Positions 32,939 through 42,092 are shown, numbered from the stretch's first letter. The stretch is 64,000 nucleotides of DNA from DATMNI01 sp035570275 (GCA_035570275.1 DATMNI010000449.1:15848-79847), one strand, 5' to 3'. Notes: generated from the sequence alone by a model not told the origin. Numbers and translations are program-made.

Positions 32939-35900
32939 ATGCCAAACTGCCCTCAGTGCGCAGAGGAATTGGGTTCCGACGATCCCGTGGGACTGTGCCC
33001 TCAGTGTCTGATCCGGGGCGCTTTCGATAGTTCGGTTGGCGCGGACGAATCCAGAACTCAAACCATCGATACGGTGTCAGCGGCAGCCGATGAGGACGAC
33101 TTCGGTCGATATCATATCCTTCGGCCTCTGGGCGAAGGCGGTATGGGCACTGTGTACCTGGCCGAGCAGCGCGAACCCATTCGACGCAGTGTCGCCCTCA
33201 AAGTCATCAAGCTCGGGATGGACACCAACCAGGTACTCGCCCGCTTTGCCAACGAGCGCCAGTCCCTGGCAATGATGGACCACCCGAACATCGCGCGGAT
33301 CATCGACGCAGGCGCCACGCCCAAGGGCCGGCCTTACTTCGTCATGGAGTACATCGAGGGCGTACCCATCACACAGTACTGTGATGGCAAGCGGATGACA
33401 ATCGGCCAACGGCTGGAACTGTTCCTCGCAGTGTGCCGTGCCGTTCAACATGCCCACCAGAAAGGCGTGATCCACCGCGACCTCAAGCCGTCGAATGTGC
33501 TGGTGATGGAGCAGGAGGGCACCCCGACTCCTAAAGTGATCGACTTCGGCATCGCCAAGGCTACCGACAAGTGGGCGGTGGAAAACACTCTGGTAACGCA
33601 ATTCGGCCAGATGGTGGGCACACCGGAATACGCCAGTCCTGAGCAGGCCGAGGTGATGACCGGAGATGTCGATGAGTGTTCCGATGTGTATTCGCTTGGG
33701 GTTCTCTTGTACGAGTTGCTGATCGGCACGGTCCCTTTCGACGCGGCCAGAATGCGGCAGGCAGGTTTCGCCGAGATGCTCCGCATTATTCGTGAAGAAG
33801 AAGCTCCGCCGCTTTCGCGAAAGTTGAACGCCATGGGCGCGGCAGCGGCCGACATCGGCGCGCACCGCCGGACCGACCCGGCGTCCCTGCGCCGCCTCGT
33901 GGATGGCGACCTCGAGTGGATCACTATGAAGGCTTTGGAAAAAGTGCGCGAGCGGCGATACGCTTCGGTCGCTGAGCTGGCGGCCGATATCCAAAGGCAT
34001 ATTGAGGACCGGCCAGTTCTGGCCTCGGCGCCGGGCAGATTGTACCGGGCGCGGAAGTTTCTTCGCAGGCATAGGCTGGCCGCTTTCGGCATGACCGCCG
34101 GGTTCGCGTTGATTGTGCTGAGCGAAGTGGCGGTTTCCTCGATCTGGCGCCGCGATTCTCCGCCGAGGTCCCAGTTGACTAATAAGGAAACCATCGTTCT
34201 GGCAGATTTCGGGAATACCACGGGGGATCCGGCAATCGCCGGGATGCTTCGGCAGGTAATGGCGGGGGAACTTGGGAAGTCACCCTACCTCAGCGTGCTT
34301 TCCGATGCGCGCATGAACCAGACCCTTCGCCTGATGGTCCGGGCTCCGGATGCGAAACTCACCCCGGACGTTGCGTCCGAAATCTGCGAGCGGACGGGGA
34401 GTGCGGCAGTCGTGGAGGGCTCGATTGCAGGCTTTGGCAGCCAATACGTGTTGGGCTTGCGAGCAAGGAATTGCCGAACCGGAGATATTCTGGATGAAGA
34501 GCAGGCGCCAGCAGCCAGGAAAGAGGACGTCTTCAAGGCGCTGGGCCAAATGGCAAACCGGTTCCGGACCCGCGCCAGCCAATCGCTGCCAAGCGTGCAA
34601 AAGGAGCCCACTCTGCCGGCCGAGGTAACCACACCTTCACTGGAGGCCTGGAAGTCCTACAGCGCGGCAATGAAGGCACTACAGAGCAGGTCACTGTCGG
34701 CGGAAAGCGTCTCACTCCTGAAGCGCGCCATCGAGATCGACCCGAAATTTGCGATGGCTTATGCCCAGCTGGGCCGGCTCTATGACGCTCTCGGCCAACC
34801 CGAAACCGGAGCGCGAAATATAGCCAGGGCCTATGAACTACGGGATCGGGTTAGCGATCAGGAGGACTATTACATCACTTCCAACTACCACCGGCAGGTG
34901 ACAAGAAACCTGGAACTGGCGCGACAGACCCTGGAATCGTGGACGCAAAAGTACCCCCGGGAACTCTTGCCCCACGGACTTTTGTCGGGCTTCACGTCGC
35001 AGGGGTCGGGTCATTACGACAAAGCCGTGGAAGAGGGTCAAAAGGCGATCGAACTCGATCCGGATTTCGCCATCGGCTACGAAACTGTGGCTTTTGCCTA
35101 CGTCTACCTGAACCGCCTGTCAGAAGCCGAGGCAGTGCTTAGTAAGGCATCGGAACATAAGATCGACACCATTCGGTTCTCGCTATGCCGGTACTTTATC
35201 GCTTTTCTGAGGAGCGACAAGGCGGCAATGGAAAAGGAAATGACCCAACGCCGGGCAAAATTGGAAGCCCAGGGATGGTTTGAGCACCAGGAAGCTCTGA
35301 CCCTGGCGTATCGGGGGCGCCTGAAAGAAGCGGCCCGGCTATCGGACCGCGCGGTGATCTTAGCTCGCCAGGGAGGTTTGCTGGAGAAGGCCGCCCAGTT
35401 TGAAGGCGCTCGTGCCGCGTGGAATGCGCTGCTTGGAACTCGCGCGGAGGCGAAAAGAAGCGCTGCGACGGCGTTGTCGCTGTACCGAAGCAGGGACGCC
35501 GATTATGGACCTGCCTTTGCGCTGGCGCTGCTGCAAGAGTCCGCGCAAGCTCACAAGATCGAGGCGGACCTCGAAAAGCGCTACCCGGACGACACATCCG
35601 TCCAGTTCAGCTATCTGCCTACGCTGCGGGCGCTCGACGCGCTCAACAAGGGCGACGCAGCGAAAGCGCTCGAAATGACTCAAGTGGCAGCTCCATACGA
35701 CCTCGCTGTTCCGGGTACAGCATACTACACGGGTTCCTTCTTCGGAGCGCTCTATCCGGTCTACGTGCGTGGCCTCGCTTACTCCCGGATGGGGCGCCAT
35801 CGCGAGGCAGCGGTTGAGTTCCAGAAAATTCTAGATCACCCGGGTATCATGCTGAACGATCCGATCGGACCCATGGCGCGTCTCCAACTGGCCAGAGCGT

Positions 35901-36028
35901 TGTCCGCTTCCGGAGATCGCGCGAAATCGGCCGGCTTCTATCGGGATCTTCTCGCTATTTGGAAAGATGCCGATAACGATATTCCGGTCGTCCAGCAAGC
36001 TCAGGCTGAGTCCGCCAAACAACCATAA
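32939..36028 (+). CDS. Ser/Thr protein kinase with zinc-ribbon N-terminus and TPR sensor region
   Basis: 1029 residues. A four-Cys zinc ribbon (Cys4, 7, 20, 23; CPQC twice) comes first. A Hanks-type kinase follows: LGEGGMGTVYLAE, Lys88, catalytic HRDLKPSN (Asp181), DFGIAKA (202-204), GTPEYASPEQ. A single membrane segment lies near 380-403 (GMTAGFALIVLSEVAVSSIW). The extracytoplasmic part starts with a domain like those of adenylate-cyclase/TPR sensors (NKETIVLADFGNTTGDPAIA), then many TPRs from about residue 570 on. All kinase catalytic residues are present. It is followed 64 bases on by an ECF sigma factor, its likely signalling partner. Confidence 0.92.
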   Translation: MPNCPQCAEELGSDDPVGLCPQCLIRGAFDSSVGADESRTQTIDTVSAAADEDDFGRYHILRPLGEGGMGTVYLAEQREPIRRSVALKVIKLGMDTNQVLARFANERQSLAMMDHPNIARIIDAGATPKGRPYFVMEYIEGVPITQYCDGKRMTIGQRLELFLAVCRAVQHAHQKGVIHRDLKPSNVLVMEQEGTPTPKVIDFGIAKATDKWAVENTLVTQFGQMVGTPEYASPEQAEVMTGDVDECSDVYSLGVLLYELLIGTVPFDAARMRQAGFAEMLRIIREEEAPPLSRKLNAMGAAAADIGAHRRTDPASLRRLVDGDLEWITMKALEKVRERRYASVAELAADIQRHIEDRPVLASAPGRLYRARKFLRRHRLAAFGMTAGFALIVLSEVAVSSIWRRDSPPRSQLTNKETIVLADFGNTTGDPAIAGMLRQVMAGELGKSPYLSVLSDARMNQTLRLMVRAPDAKLTPDVASEICERTGSAAVVEGSIAGFGSQYVLGLRARNCRTGDILDEEQAPAARKEDVFKALGQMANRFRTRASQSLPSVQKEPTLPAEVTTPSLEAWKSYSAAMKALQSRSLSAESVSLLKRAIEIDPKFAMAYAQLGRLYDALGQPETGARNIARAYELRDRVSDQEDYYITSNYHRQVTRNLELARQTLESWTQKYPRELLPHGLLSGFTSQGSGHYDKAVEEGQKAIELDPDFAIGYETVAFAYVYLNRLSEAEAVLSKASEHKIDTIRFSLCRYFIAFLRSDKAAMEKEMTQRRAKLEAQGWFEHQEALTLAYRGRLKEAARLSDRAVILARQGGLLEKAAQFEGARAAWNALLGTRAEAKRSAATALSLYRSRDADYGPAFALALLQESAQAHKIEADLEKRYPDDTSVQFSYLPTLRALDALNKGDAAKALEMTQVAAPYDLAVPGTAYYTGSFFGALYPVYVRGLAYSRMGRHREAAVEFQKILDHPGIMLNDPIGPMARLQLARALSASGDRAKSAGFYRDLLAIWKDADNDIPVVQQAQAESAKQP

Positions 36029-36092
36029 TTCCGGTGTAACTTTGCGCTCCCAATTTCCTTATCCTGTTTAGCGGGATGCCCGTGAGGACGAC

Positions 36093-36833
36093 ATGACGAG
36101 CCAGACTATGCACACGCTGCCGGGACCATCCCAATTTCCGACCACGCGGTGGACCCTGGTGGTCGCGGCTGGCGATCCACATCGCAAGGAAGCCCGGTCC
36201 GCTCTGGTTTATCTATGTGAGAACTACTGGTATCCGTTGTATGCCTATCTGCGCCGGCGCGGTTATCCGGCCCATCGGGCGCAGGATCTCACGCAGGAGT
36301 TCTTCATCCGGGTGTTGGAAGGCCGGTATCTCGACCGCGCCGACCCGGAGAAGGGCCGTTTTCGATCGTTCATTTTGACTTCGTTGAAATTCTTTGTTGC
36401 TGACGAAGAAGACCGCGATCGAGCCCAAAAACGGGGCGGCGGGACGGTTGAGCCGCTGGAATTCCCGTCCGGCGAACAGCGCTACCAGCGCGAACCTGGG
36501 CACGATGAGACGCCGGAGCGGATCTTCGAACGGCGCTGGGCGCTCACCGTGCTCGACCGGGTGGTGGAGAATTTGCGGGAAGAGTTCGTGCAGCACGGCC
36601 GCCCGGAGCATTTCGACCGATTAAAGGTGTTCCTGCTGGGACAGGCGGACACGCCGTATGCCGCGCTGGCTCGCGAAATGAACACGTCGGAGGGGGCGCT
36701 CAAGGTGGCCATTCACAGGCTTCGCAAGCGGTATCGCGAACTCTTTCGCCAGGAAATCGCCGATACTGTGGCCGACCCCGCCGAAGTGGAGTCCGAACTG
36801 CGGTTTCTGGCGGCCGTGCTGTCGAGGAAGTAG
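36093..36833 (+). CDS. ECF-type sigma-70 factor
   Basis: 246 residues. The region PTTRWTLVVAAGDPHRKEAR and YPLYAYLRRRGYPAHRAQDL, TQEFFIRVLEGRYLDRADP is sigma region 2. Region 4 is LGQADTPYAALAREMNTSEG, ALKVAIHRLRKRYRELF. A linker of about 50 residues between them is rich in charged residues. This subgroup occurs in acidobacteria and planctomycetes beside Hanks-type kinases, as here. It probably directs RNA polymerase to promoters when the kinase signals; no anti-sigma gene is adjacent. Confidence 0.9.
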   Translation: MTSQTMHTLPGPSQFPTTRWTLVVAAGDPHRKEARSALVYLCENYWYPLYAYLRRRGYPAHRAQDLTQEFFIRVLEGRYLDRADPEKGRFRSFILTSLKFFVADEEDRDRAQKRGGGTVEPLEFPSGEQRYQREPGHDETPERIFERRWALTVLDRVVENLREEFVQHGRPEHFDRLKVFLLGQADTPYAALAREMNTSEGALKVAIHRLRKRYRELFRQEIADTVADPAEVESELRFLAAVLSRK

Positions 36834-37030
36834 CGCCGGCAGCGCGCCGAATCAGGCTCACATACTCGAAACGGGCCAAAGTGGCCTGGAAAATCGACCT
36901 AACTCCTTTGTTTCGCAAAATTTCCGGGCCAAAATGCCTGGATCGCCTAGGGATAGGCCAGCTATGAGACGGGCGTCGGCATATCGAATCACACGGCCCG
37001 CCCTCGCACCTATGAGAAAATAGCAGCTTA

Positions 37031-38356
37031 ATGCTCGAAACACCGCTCGTCATCGACGCAACCGCCCAGATCCTGGCCGAAAAGATCCGGACCCGCATTG
37101 CCCGGGTCGGCATCGTCGGCCTCGGCTACGTGGGCCTCCCGCTCGCCGTCGAATTCGCCAAAGCCGGCTTTACCGTCACCGGTATCGACGTCGACGCGCA
37201 AAAGGTACACCGCGTCAACGCGGGCGATTCCTACGTCGGCGACATCCCCAGTGCCATCCTGTCCCCTCTCGTAGAAGCCGGCAAACTGCGCGCCACCACG
37301 GATTTCGCCGCCATTCAGGAACTCGATACCGTCAACATCTGCGTGCCCACGCCCCTGCGAAAGACCAAGGACCCGGACATGAGCTACATCGTCTCCGCGT
37401 GCCAGGAAATCGCCGGCCACTTCCACCCGGGCATGCTGGTGATCCTCGAGTCCACTACCTACCCCGGCACCACCGACGAACTGGTGCTCCCCATGCTCGA
37501 AAAGTCCGGCCTCGCTGTCGGCAGCGATTTCTTCCTGTGCTTCTCGCCGGAGCGCGTCGACCCCGGCAATCCCAAGTACCAGACCGCCAACATCCCCAAG
37601 GTGGTGGGCGGATGCACCGCCGCCTGCACCGAGATGGGCCGCCTCTTTTACGCCCAGGCGCTGGAACATGTGGTTCCGGTCAGTGGGACCCAGGTAGCCG
37701 AGATGGTCAAGCTGCTGGAGAACACGTTCCGCATGATCAACATCGGCCTCGTGAACGAGATCGCGCTGATGTGCGACCGCATGCGGATCAACGTGTGGGA
37801 AGTGATCGATGCCGCCGCCACCAAGCCTTTCGGCTTCATGCCCTTCTACCCCGGCCCGGGATTGGGCGGACACTGCATCCCCATCGACCCCTTCTATCTC
37901 TCTTGGAAGACCAGGCAGGCCGGCATCGAGGCGCGGTTCATCGAACTGGCTGGCTACATCAACGGCCAGATGCCTCACTTCGTAGTGGATAAGGTGCAAA
38001 GCGCGCTCAACGATGCCGGCAAGCCGGTGAAAGGCTCCCGAATCCACGTGATGGGTGTGGCTTACAAGCGCGATATCGACGATCTGCGTGAATCCCCCGC
38101 GCTCGACATCATGCTGCTGCTGAAGCGGCGCGGGGCCATCCTGACCTACAGCGACCCGCGCGTTCCCAGGCTACGGATCGAGGGCCTGGACCTCACCGCG
38201 TGCCCCGAGGAGGCTGCCGCCGCTGCAGATTGCGCCGTCATCATCACCGACCACACAGCCTTCGACTACCAGGCCTTGGTTTCGCGCGCTCCCCTGATCG
38301 TGGACACCCGAAACGCGTTAAAAGGTGTGAATTCGTCGAAAATCGTGCGCTTGTAA
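37031..38356 (+). CDS. UDP-N-acetyl-sugar 6-dehydrogenase (WecC/TviB type)
   Basis: 441 residues. Rossmann NAD site VGIVGLGYVGLPLAVEF, the catalytic loop GGHCIPIDPFYLSWK with nucleophile Cys282, and the conserved VNICVPTPLRKTKDPD and ESTTYPGTT stretches. A C-terminal UDP-binding domain follows (VMGVAYKRDIDDLRESPALD). The H-C-I-P-I-D-P form is typical of UDP-GlcNAc/ManNAc dehydrogenases, which make uronic acids for capsule or O-antigen, rather than UDP-glucose dehydrogenase. No other polysaccharide genes adjoin. Confidence 0.9.
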   Translation: MLETPLVIDATAQILAEKIRTRIARVGIVGLGYVGLPLAVEFAKAGFTVTGIDVDAQKVHRVNAGDSYVGDIPSAILSPLVEAGKLRATTDFAAIQELDTVNICVPTPLRKTKDPDMSYIVSACQEIAGHFHPGMLVILESTTYPGTTDELVLPMLEKSGLAVGSDFFLCFSPERVDPGNPKYQTANIPKVVGGCTAACTEMGRLFYAQALEHVVPVSGTQVAEMVKLLENTFRMINIGLVNEIALMCDRMRINVWEVIDAAATKPFGFMPFYPGPGLGGHCIPIDPFYLSWKTRQAGIEARFIELAGYINGQMPHFVVDKVQSALNDAGKPVKGSRIHVMGVAYKRDIDDLRESPALDIMLLLKRRGAILTYSDPRVPRLRIEGLDLTACPEEAAAAADCAVIITDHTAFDYQALVSRAPLIVDTRNALKGVNSSKIVRL

Positions 38357-38361
38357 GCAGG

Positions 38362-38500
38362 TGCCGGATGCTTGTAAGCAGATGCCGGATGCCAGATGCC
38401 GGATGCCATCGCCGCTGAAGTGAAAGGCGGCGTCTTCACCGGCCACCGGTCACCGGCCACCGGCCACCGCGAAGCGAGCGGTCGGCATCCGTTACTGTTG
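38362..38500. repeat. GATGCCGGATGCC / CCGGCCACCGG repeat block
   Basis: Left part has repeated GCCGGATGC units (38362-38408). Right part has CACCGGTCACCGGCCACCGG units (38438-38468). The two families are partly inverted with respect to each other and belong with the blocks at 18150 and 19755. Located between the dehydrogenase and FecR genes. Confidence 0.8.
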
Positions 38501-38582
38501 TAGCCAAAAAGATACAGTTGATTCCCATTGACAACAGCCCCGTAACCGCTCACTCTATAGGTGGAGTAGTAGCGAGGTGCTT

Positions 38583-39683
38583 ATGAAGCCCGTTTGGAAT
38601 GTGGCGTTTACCGTAGCCGCCCTGGCATTGGCGGCGATACCAGCCTCCGCACAACCCGTAGTTTCCGCCAAATCCGGCCTGGTTTCGTACATCGAAGGCA
38701 AGGTTTTCGTCGGCGACCAGGAGGTGCAACCGTCTCTCACCAGTTTTCCTGACGTGAAGGAAAAGATGGTGTTGCGCACCACCGAGGGCCGCGCCGAGAT
38801 CCTGTTGACCCCGGGAGTCTTCCTCCGGGTCGGCGAGAACAGCTCGTTTCGGATGATCACCAACCGCCTCATCGATACGCGCCTTGAGATCCTCACGGGT
38901 TCGGCAGTCGTGGAAGCCGACGAGGTGGCCAAGGATACCAATCTCACCATCGTAGCCAACAAGGCGTCCGTGATGATTGCCAGGCACGGTCTCTATCGCT
39001 TCGATATGGAACCGGCCCGCGTGAAGGTTTTTGACGGTGTCGCCTCGGTAACTAATGGTGGGCAGACGGCCGGTGAACAGACCACCCCGGTGGCCGCCGG
39101 CAGAATGCTGCGGCTGGATTCCGAAACGGCTTCCGTTGAGAAGTTCGATAAAGAGACCACGGACGCGCTCGACCGGTGGAGCAAGCGCCGCGCCGAGAAT
39201 GTCGCCATGGCCAACGTTTCCTCGGCCAAACAGGTTCATGATTACGGTTGCACCAACTACAACACCAACTTTGCCAACCCGGTCGGCGGTGTTGGCGTTC
39301 CCCAGAACAGCCCTTGCTATAACCCCTGCGGCGGATGGCGATACAACCCTTATTATGGGATGGTCACCTATGTCCCCTGTGGCGGCAACATCTACAGCCC
39401 TTACGGCTACCGCTATTTTAGTCCGAACAACGTAGCCCGGATGTTTTACGTTCCGCCACCCAGCCGTGGCGGTTTCGGAGGCGGCGGTGTCGGCGGCAAC
39501 GGTGGCTATTACCCGTCAATGGGTTCGAGTTCGGGCGGATACTCGGGCGCGGTTGCCGCAGCGCCAGGCGCGGGTGCCTCTTCAGGCGCCATGTCGAGTT
39601 CCGGCTCCGCAGCCGCTTCGTCGGCCGGGTCTTCCTCGGCCGGTCACGGCGGCGGTGGCGCCAGCGGCGGCCACGGCAAATAG
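38583..39683 (+). CDS. Exported FecR-domain protein with Gly/Ser tail
   Basis: 366 residues from the ATG at 38583, after GAGG; GTG at 38577 is in frame. Signal peptide ends at PASAQ. A FecR-like domain follows (GRAEILLTPGVFLRVGENSS, ILTGSAVVEADEVAKDTNL, ALDRWSKRRAENVA). A Cys/Tyr/Gly-rich region (YNPCGGWRYNPYYGMVTYVP) and a long Gly/Ser/Ala-rich tail (about residues 295-366) come next. FecR domains here are likely structural or envelope-binding rather than anti-sigma, since no sigma factor adjoins. Such proteins are common in acidobacteria. Confidence 0.82.
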   Translation: MKPVWNVAFTVAALALAAIPASAQPVVSAKSGLVSYIEGKVFVGDQEVQPSLTSFPDVKEKMVLRTTEGRAEILLTPGVFLRVGENSSFRMITNRLIDTRLEILTGSAVVEADEVAKDTNLTIVANKASVMIARHGLYRFDMEPARVKVFDGVASVTNGGQTAGEQTTPVAAGRMLRLDSETASVEKFDKETTDALDRWSKRRAENVAMANVSSAKQVHDYGCTNYNTNFANPVGGVGVPQNSPCYNPCGGWRYNPYYGMVTYVPCGGNIYSPYGYRYFSPNNVARMFYVPPPSRGGFGGGGVGGNGGYYPSMGSSSGGYSGAVAAAPGAGASSGAMSSSGSAAASSAGSSSAGHGGGGASGGHGK

Positions 39684-39709
39684 ACAATATAAGTAGACAA
39701 TAGATGTGG

Positions 39710-39737
39710 GACAGACCATCGCCTTTGGTGGTCTGTC
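39710..39737 (+). terminator. Hairpin downstream of the FecR gene
   Basis: GACAGACCA and TGGTCTGTC pair perfectly (9 bp) around a 10-base loop. It lies 27 bases after the stop. There is no clear T-run, so termination is only likely. Confidence 0.45.
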
Positions 39738-39770
39738 AGGCTTGAAGTTCGGGTGAAGGTCACCTCAGAC

Positions 39771-39791
39771 CCGCGACCCAGAGGGTCGCGG
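39771..39791. repeat. CGCGACCC hairpin repeat, copy 1
   Basis: CCGCGACCC-AGA-GGGTCGCGG, a perfect 9-bp stem followed by CCAC. Nearly the same element occurs at 42141-42159. It sits at the 3' end of the receiver gene and could serve as a bidirectional terminator. Confidence 0.75.
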
Positions 39792-39797
39792 CCACTG

Positions 39798-40250
39798 CTA
39801 TACTGCCTGGCGCAAGGGCCGATATCGTCTGCAGGCTCTGATCCCGATTAATTCCGCAATCTCGCCCAGCAGGTTCGGCAGATTCTCAGTATGGATCGCG
39901 ATCTCGTAGCTCTGTCCTGGTAACCGTTTCAGCAGAGGTTCGTACGATGTAATCAGGGCTGTCGCCGGACGGTAGTCCTTTACGCGGGCGTAGGCCAATA
40001 CGTTCCGCCCGGCTTCCATTCTCGCTGACCCGAAGTTGTTGTCGCTCAATACTAATTCGTACTGATTGCTGTCCAATTTGGTAATGGCCTCGGATGGCGA
40101 TGCCGCCACATCCACGAAGTATCCGCCCGCGCGAAGGATAGTCCGAAGCGCCAACCGCGGTGCCAGTTCGCCATGCACCAGCAGTACTCGGGCCAGATCA
40201 AGAGATGGGCTGGCCACGCTGGCGCGAGGCCGGCTAAGAGACTTACGCAT
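39798..40250 (-). CDS. Degenerate response-regulator receiver protein
   Basis: 150 residues with a receiver-like fold: ARVLLVHGELAPRLALRTIL, then ELVLSDNNFG with the phospho-acceptor position Asp, then ALITSYEP. The acidic pair that binds Mg2+ in canonical receivers is replaced by His-Gly-Glu, and the conserved Lys near the C-terminus is absent (His-Thr-Glu). It may be phosphorylation-independent. No output domain. It may be a pseudo-receiver working as a protein-interaction module. Confidence 0.7.
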   Translation of the reverse strand: MRKSLSRPRASVASPSLDLARVLLVHGELAPRLALRTILRAGGYFVDVAASPSEAITKLDSNQYELVLSDNNFGSARMEAGRNVLAYARVKDYRPATALITSYEPLLKRLPGQSYEIAIHTENLPNLLGEIAELIGIRACRRYRPLRQAV

Positions 40251-40355
40251 GAGGGTACAACTAATACTTTAACCCAAATTCGGGCTTTTTCACCCACTAA
40301 TTTTGATCTGCGCACATTTTGATTCTGGGCACATCAAATCTCAACGTGGCTTTGC

Positions 40356-40361
40356 TATACT
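40356..40361 (+). promoter_or_regulatory. -10 box just upstream of the VOC gene
   Basis: TATACT in GCTATACTGCC, seven bases before the ATG at 40369 and without a ribosome-binding site. It predicts a leaderless or very short-leader transcript. The -35 region is not clear. Confidence 0.45.
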
Positions 40362-40368
40362 GCCGCAC

Positions 40369-41154
40369 ATGCCAAATATCGACAAGCACGCTCCCGGCTC
40401 ATTTTCATGGATTGAGCTGGCCACTACCGACCAGTCCGCCGCCAAGGCCTTCTACTCCGGGCTCTTCGGCTGGCAAGCCGCCGACTTCCCCATGGGGCCC
40501 GATCAGACCTACACCATTTTCCAGCTTGAGGGGCGCGATGCCGCCGCCGGATACACCATTCATGGACCCATGGCGGAGCAGGGAGTCCCGCCTCACTGGG
40601 GCCTGTACGTCGCCTCCGAAAGCGCCGACGCCTCCGCGCAAAAGGTAACCGCGGCCGGCGGGAAGATCCTGGCTGGCCCGTTCGATGTCTACGATTTTGG
40701 CCGGATGGCCGCATTCCAGGATCCCACCGGCGCCAACTTCGCCGTCTGGCAGCCGGGGAAAAACAGCGGTACCGGCATCACCGGCGTGCCGGGCACGCTA
40801 TGCTGGGCCGATGTGAGCACTCCGGACCAGGCTGCTGCGGCCTCGTTTTATAAGTCCGTTTTCGGGTGGCAGGCAACGCCCGGCCAGGACACCTCCGGCT
40901 ACCTGCACATTATGAATGGCGAGACGTTTATCGGCGGAATCCCGGCTCCCCACCAGCGCAATCCCAACGTGCCGGCGCATTGGATGGCCTACTTCCAGGT
41001 GGCCGATTGCGACGCCTCCGTGGCCAAAGCCAAGGAACTGGGTGCGGCGGTCTTCATGGAGCCCATGACCATGGAGGGCGTCGGCCGCATGGCCGTGATT
41101 GCCGACCCCCAAGGCGCCGCCTTCTCACTTTTTCAGCCCATGCCCCATCAATAA
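40369..41154 (+). CDS. Two-domain VOC (glyoxalase/extradiol-like) protein
   Basis: 261 residues made of two similar VOC domains: SFSWIELATTDQSAAKAFYS, DPTGANFAVWQPGK, then LCWADVSTPDQAAAASFYKS, ADPQGAAFSLFQPM. This layout is that of COG3324-type proteins (enzymes related to lactoylglutathione lyase, some hydroxylases or resistance proteins). Metal ligands are not fully clear, so catalysis is uncertain. No signal peptide. The start was chosen as the first Met matching the family; the frame opens 22 codons earlier. Confidence 0.85.
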   Translation: MPNIDKHAPGSFSWIELATTDQSAAKAFYSGLFGWQAADFPMGPDQTYTIFQLEGRDAAAGYTIHGPMAEQGVPPHWGLYVASESADASAQKVTAAGGKILAGPFDVYDFGRMAAFQDPTGANFAVWQPGKNSGTGITGVPGTLCWADVSTPDQAAAASFYKSVFGWQATPGQDTSGYLHIMNGETFIGGIPAPHQRNPNVPAHWMAYFQVADCDASVAKAKELGAAVFMEPMTMEGVGRMAVIADPQGAAFSLFQPMPHQ

Positions 41155-41159
41155 GCGGC

Positions 41160-41325
41160 CGCGAGGTCTGCTCGTGGTCGCAGAAAACTGAGACTGGGGA
41201 AGCCGTGAGGCGACCCGGAGACAGTCACGCACGGTTCTGTGAGAGGCTCGGGGTGAAATTCCCCGGGCCGCCTCGGCGGTGCGAGGCAACTCGCATCCCT
41301 ACCGCAACATCGGTTTGTGTCGCCT
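41160..41325 (+). ncRNA. Group II intron-like RNA remnant
   Basis: The stretch GACTGGGGAAGCCGTGAGG at about 41191-41209, then TCACGCACGGTTCTGTGAG and CTCGGGGTGAAATTCCCCGG up to about 41269, resembles the structured segment found near the intron-encoded reverse transcriptase in bacterial group II introns. No reverse transcriptase frame accompanies it, and I cannot find both intron ends. It is probably a fragment. Confidence 0.5.
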
Positions 41326-41341
41326 GTCATGTCGCGGCTAC

Positions 41342-41767
41342 TTAAATCATCGCGACTAACTGATACTGCGCAGCCAGCGCTTCGACAATTCTTCTGCGGC
41401 CGTGCCCTGGGTTAGGCTCCTCGCGGGTCTTCAGAAGGCCGAGCGACTCCAGGAGGCTCACGTCCCGCATGACCGCCTTTCTGTCACGCCCCAGGTCGTT
41501 AGCCAGCTTTGAGACCGCCAGCGGCTCCCTGCGAACACCGCGCAGCAGGCGGACGCGTTCCGCCGAAAGGACTCGCAGCAAGTCCGCCGGGTCTTCGAAG
41601 GCCACGGTGATTTGAGCCGGCAGTTTCTCGCCCCGGTCCAACCGGCGGGCGCGATCGCGGGACCGGGAGAAAAATGACTCCGCCGAATGCGTCGTCATGC
41701 GCGCTTTGACGGAAGTCCGCACTCCGGTGGTTGATTTTGGCGCTGCTGTCTTACTCGCGTTCTTCAT
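41342..41767 (-). CDS. TumA-like antitoxin with winged-helix domain
   Basis: About 141 residues from MKNASKTAAPKSTTG (ATG at 41767), which lies within the end of the upstream toxin gene (17-base overlap). Middle part: ITVAFEDPADLLRVLSAERV. Winged helix: EPLAVSKLANDLGRDRKAVM, RDVSLLESLGLLKTREEP. It belongs to the HTH group similar to HVO_A0114 / MarR-like regulators that pair with TumE proteins. It should repress the operon and neutralise TumE. The N-terminus is Lys/Thr/Arg-rich. Confidence 0.75.
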   Translation of the reverse strand: MKNASKTAAPKSTTGVRTSVKARMTTHSAESFFSRSRDRARRLDRGEKLPAQITVAFEDPADLLRVLSAERVRLLRGVRREPLAVSKLANDLGRDRKAVMRDVSLLESLGLLKTREEPNPGHGRRRIVEALAAQYQLVAMI

Positions 41768-42086
41768 CTTCCTTCTCCCATAGTACCCGCACTTCCGCCT
41801 CGAACCGGGCAGACAGCGCGGTATAGCTTTCGAACTCAACCGGTTCCACGCGTCCCATGAAGTGCCGGTGGTGGTACTTGTGGGCGTTGTCATATCCAAG
41901 CACTCGCCCATTGTCCCCGCCCCAAATCCGAGGGTTAATGTACGCCAGGCTGTACCTGATGACTTCGCCGGCGGAATTCTGCCAAACTTCTTCTTTGAGC
42001 ACCGCGCCCCGCCTTGGCCGGGTCAGGTAGAGCGTCTCATCGACCGTCTTCTCAATCCTCGACGGCCTTAGCCATCGTCCTCTCAC
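41751..42086 (-). CDS. TumE-family toxin (DUF6516)
   Basis: About 111 residues. The marker stretch GRVLGYDNAHKYHHRHFMGR and IRYSLAYINPRIWG, followed by FESYTALSARFEAEVRVLWE, fits TumE/DUF6516 toxins. The start is unclear: GTG at 42086 lies 6 bases after a TATACT box and has no ribosome-binding site; TTG at 42089 is an alternative. The cellular target of the family is, to my knowledge, not firmly settled. It precedes and overlaps the antitoxin gene, toxin first. The module is flanked by 17-bp direct repeats. Confidence 0.78.
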   Translation of the reverse strand: MRGRWLRPSRIEKTVDETLYLTRPRRGAVLKEEVWQNSAGEVIRYSLAYINPRIWGGDNGRVLGYDNAHKYHHRHFMGRVEPVEFESYTALSARFEAEVRVLWEKEDEERE

Positions 42087-42092
42087 CAATTG

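Noticed and set aside
36834..37030. Possible regulatory RNA between the sigma factor and the UDP-sugar dehydrogenase
   Set aside because: Only short inverted words (GGCCAAAGTGGCC) are visible; no known riboswitch pattern.
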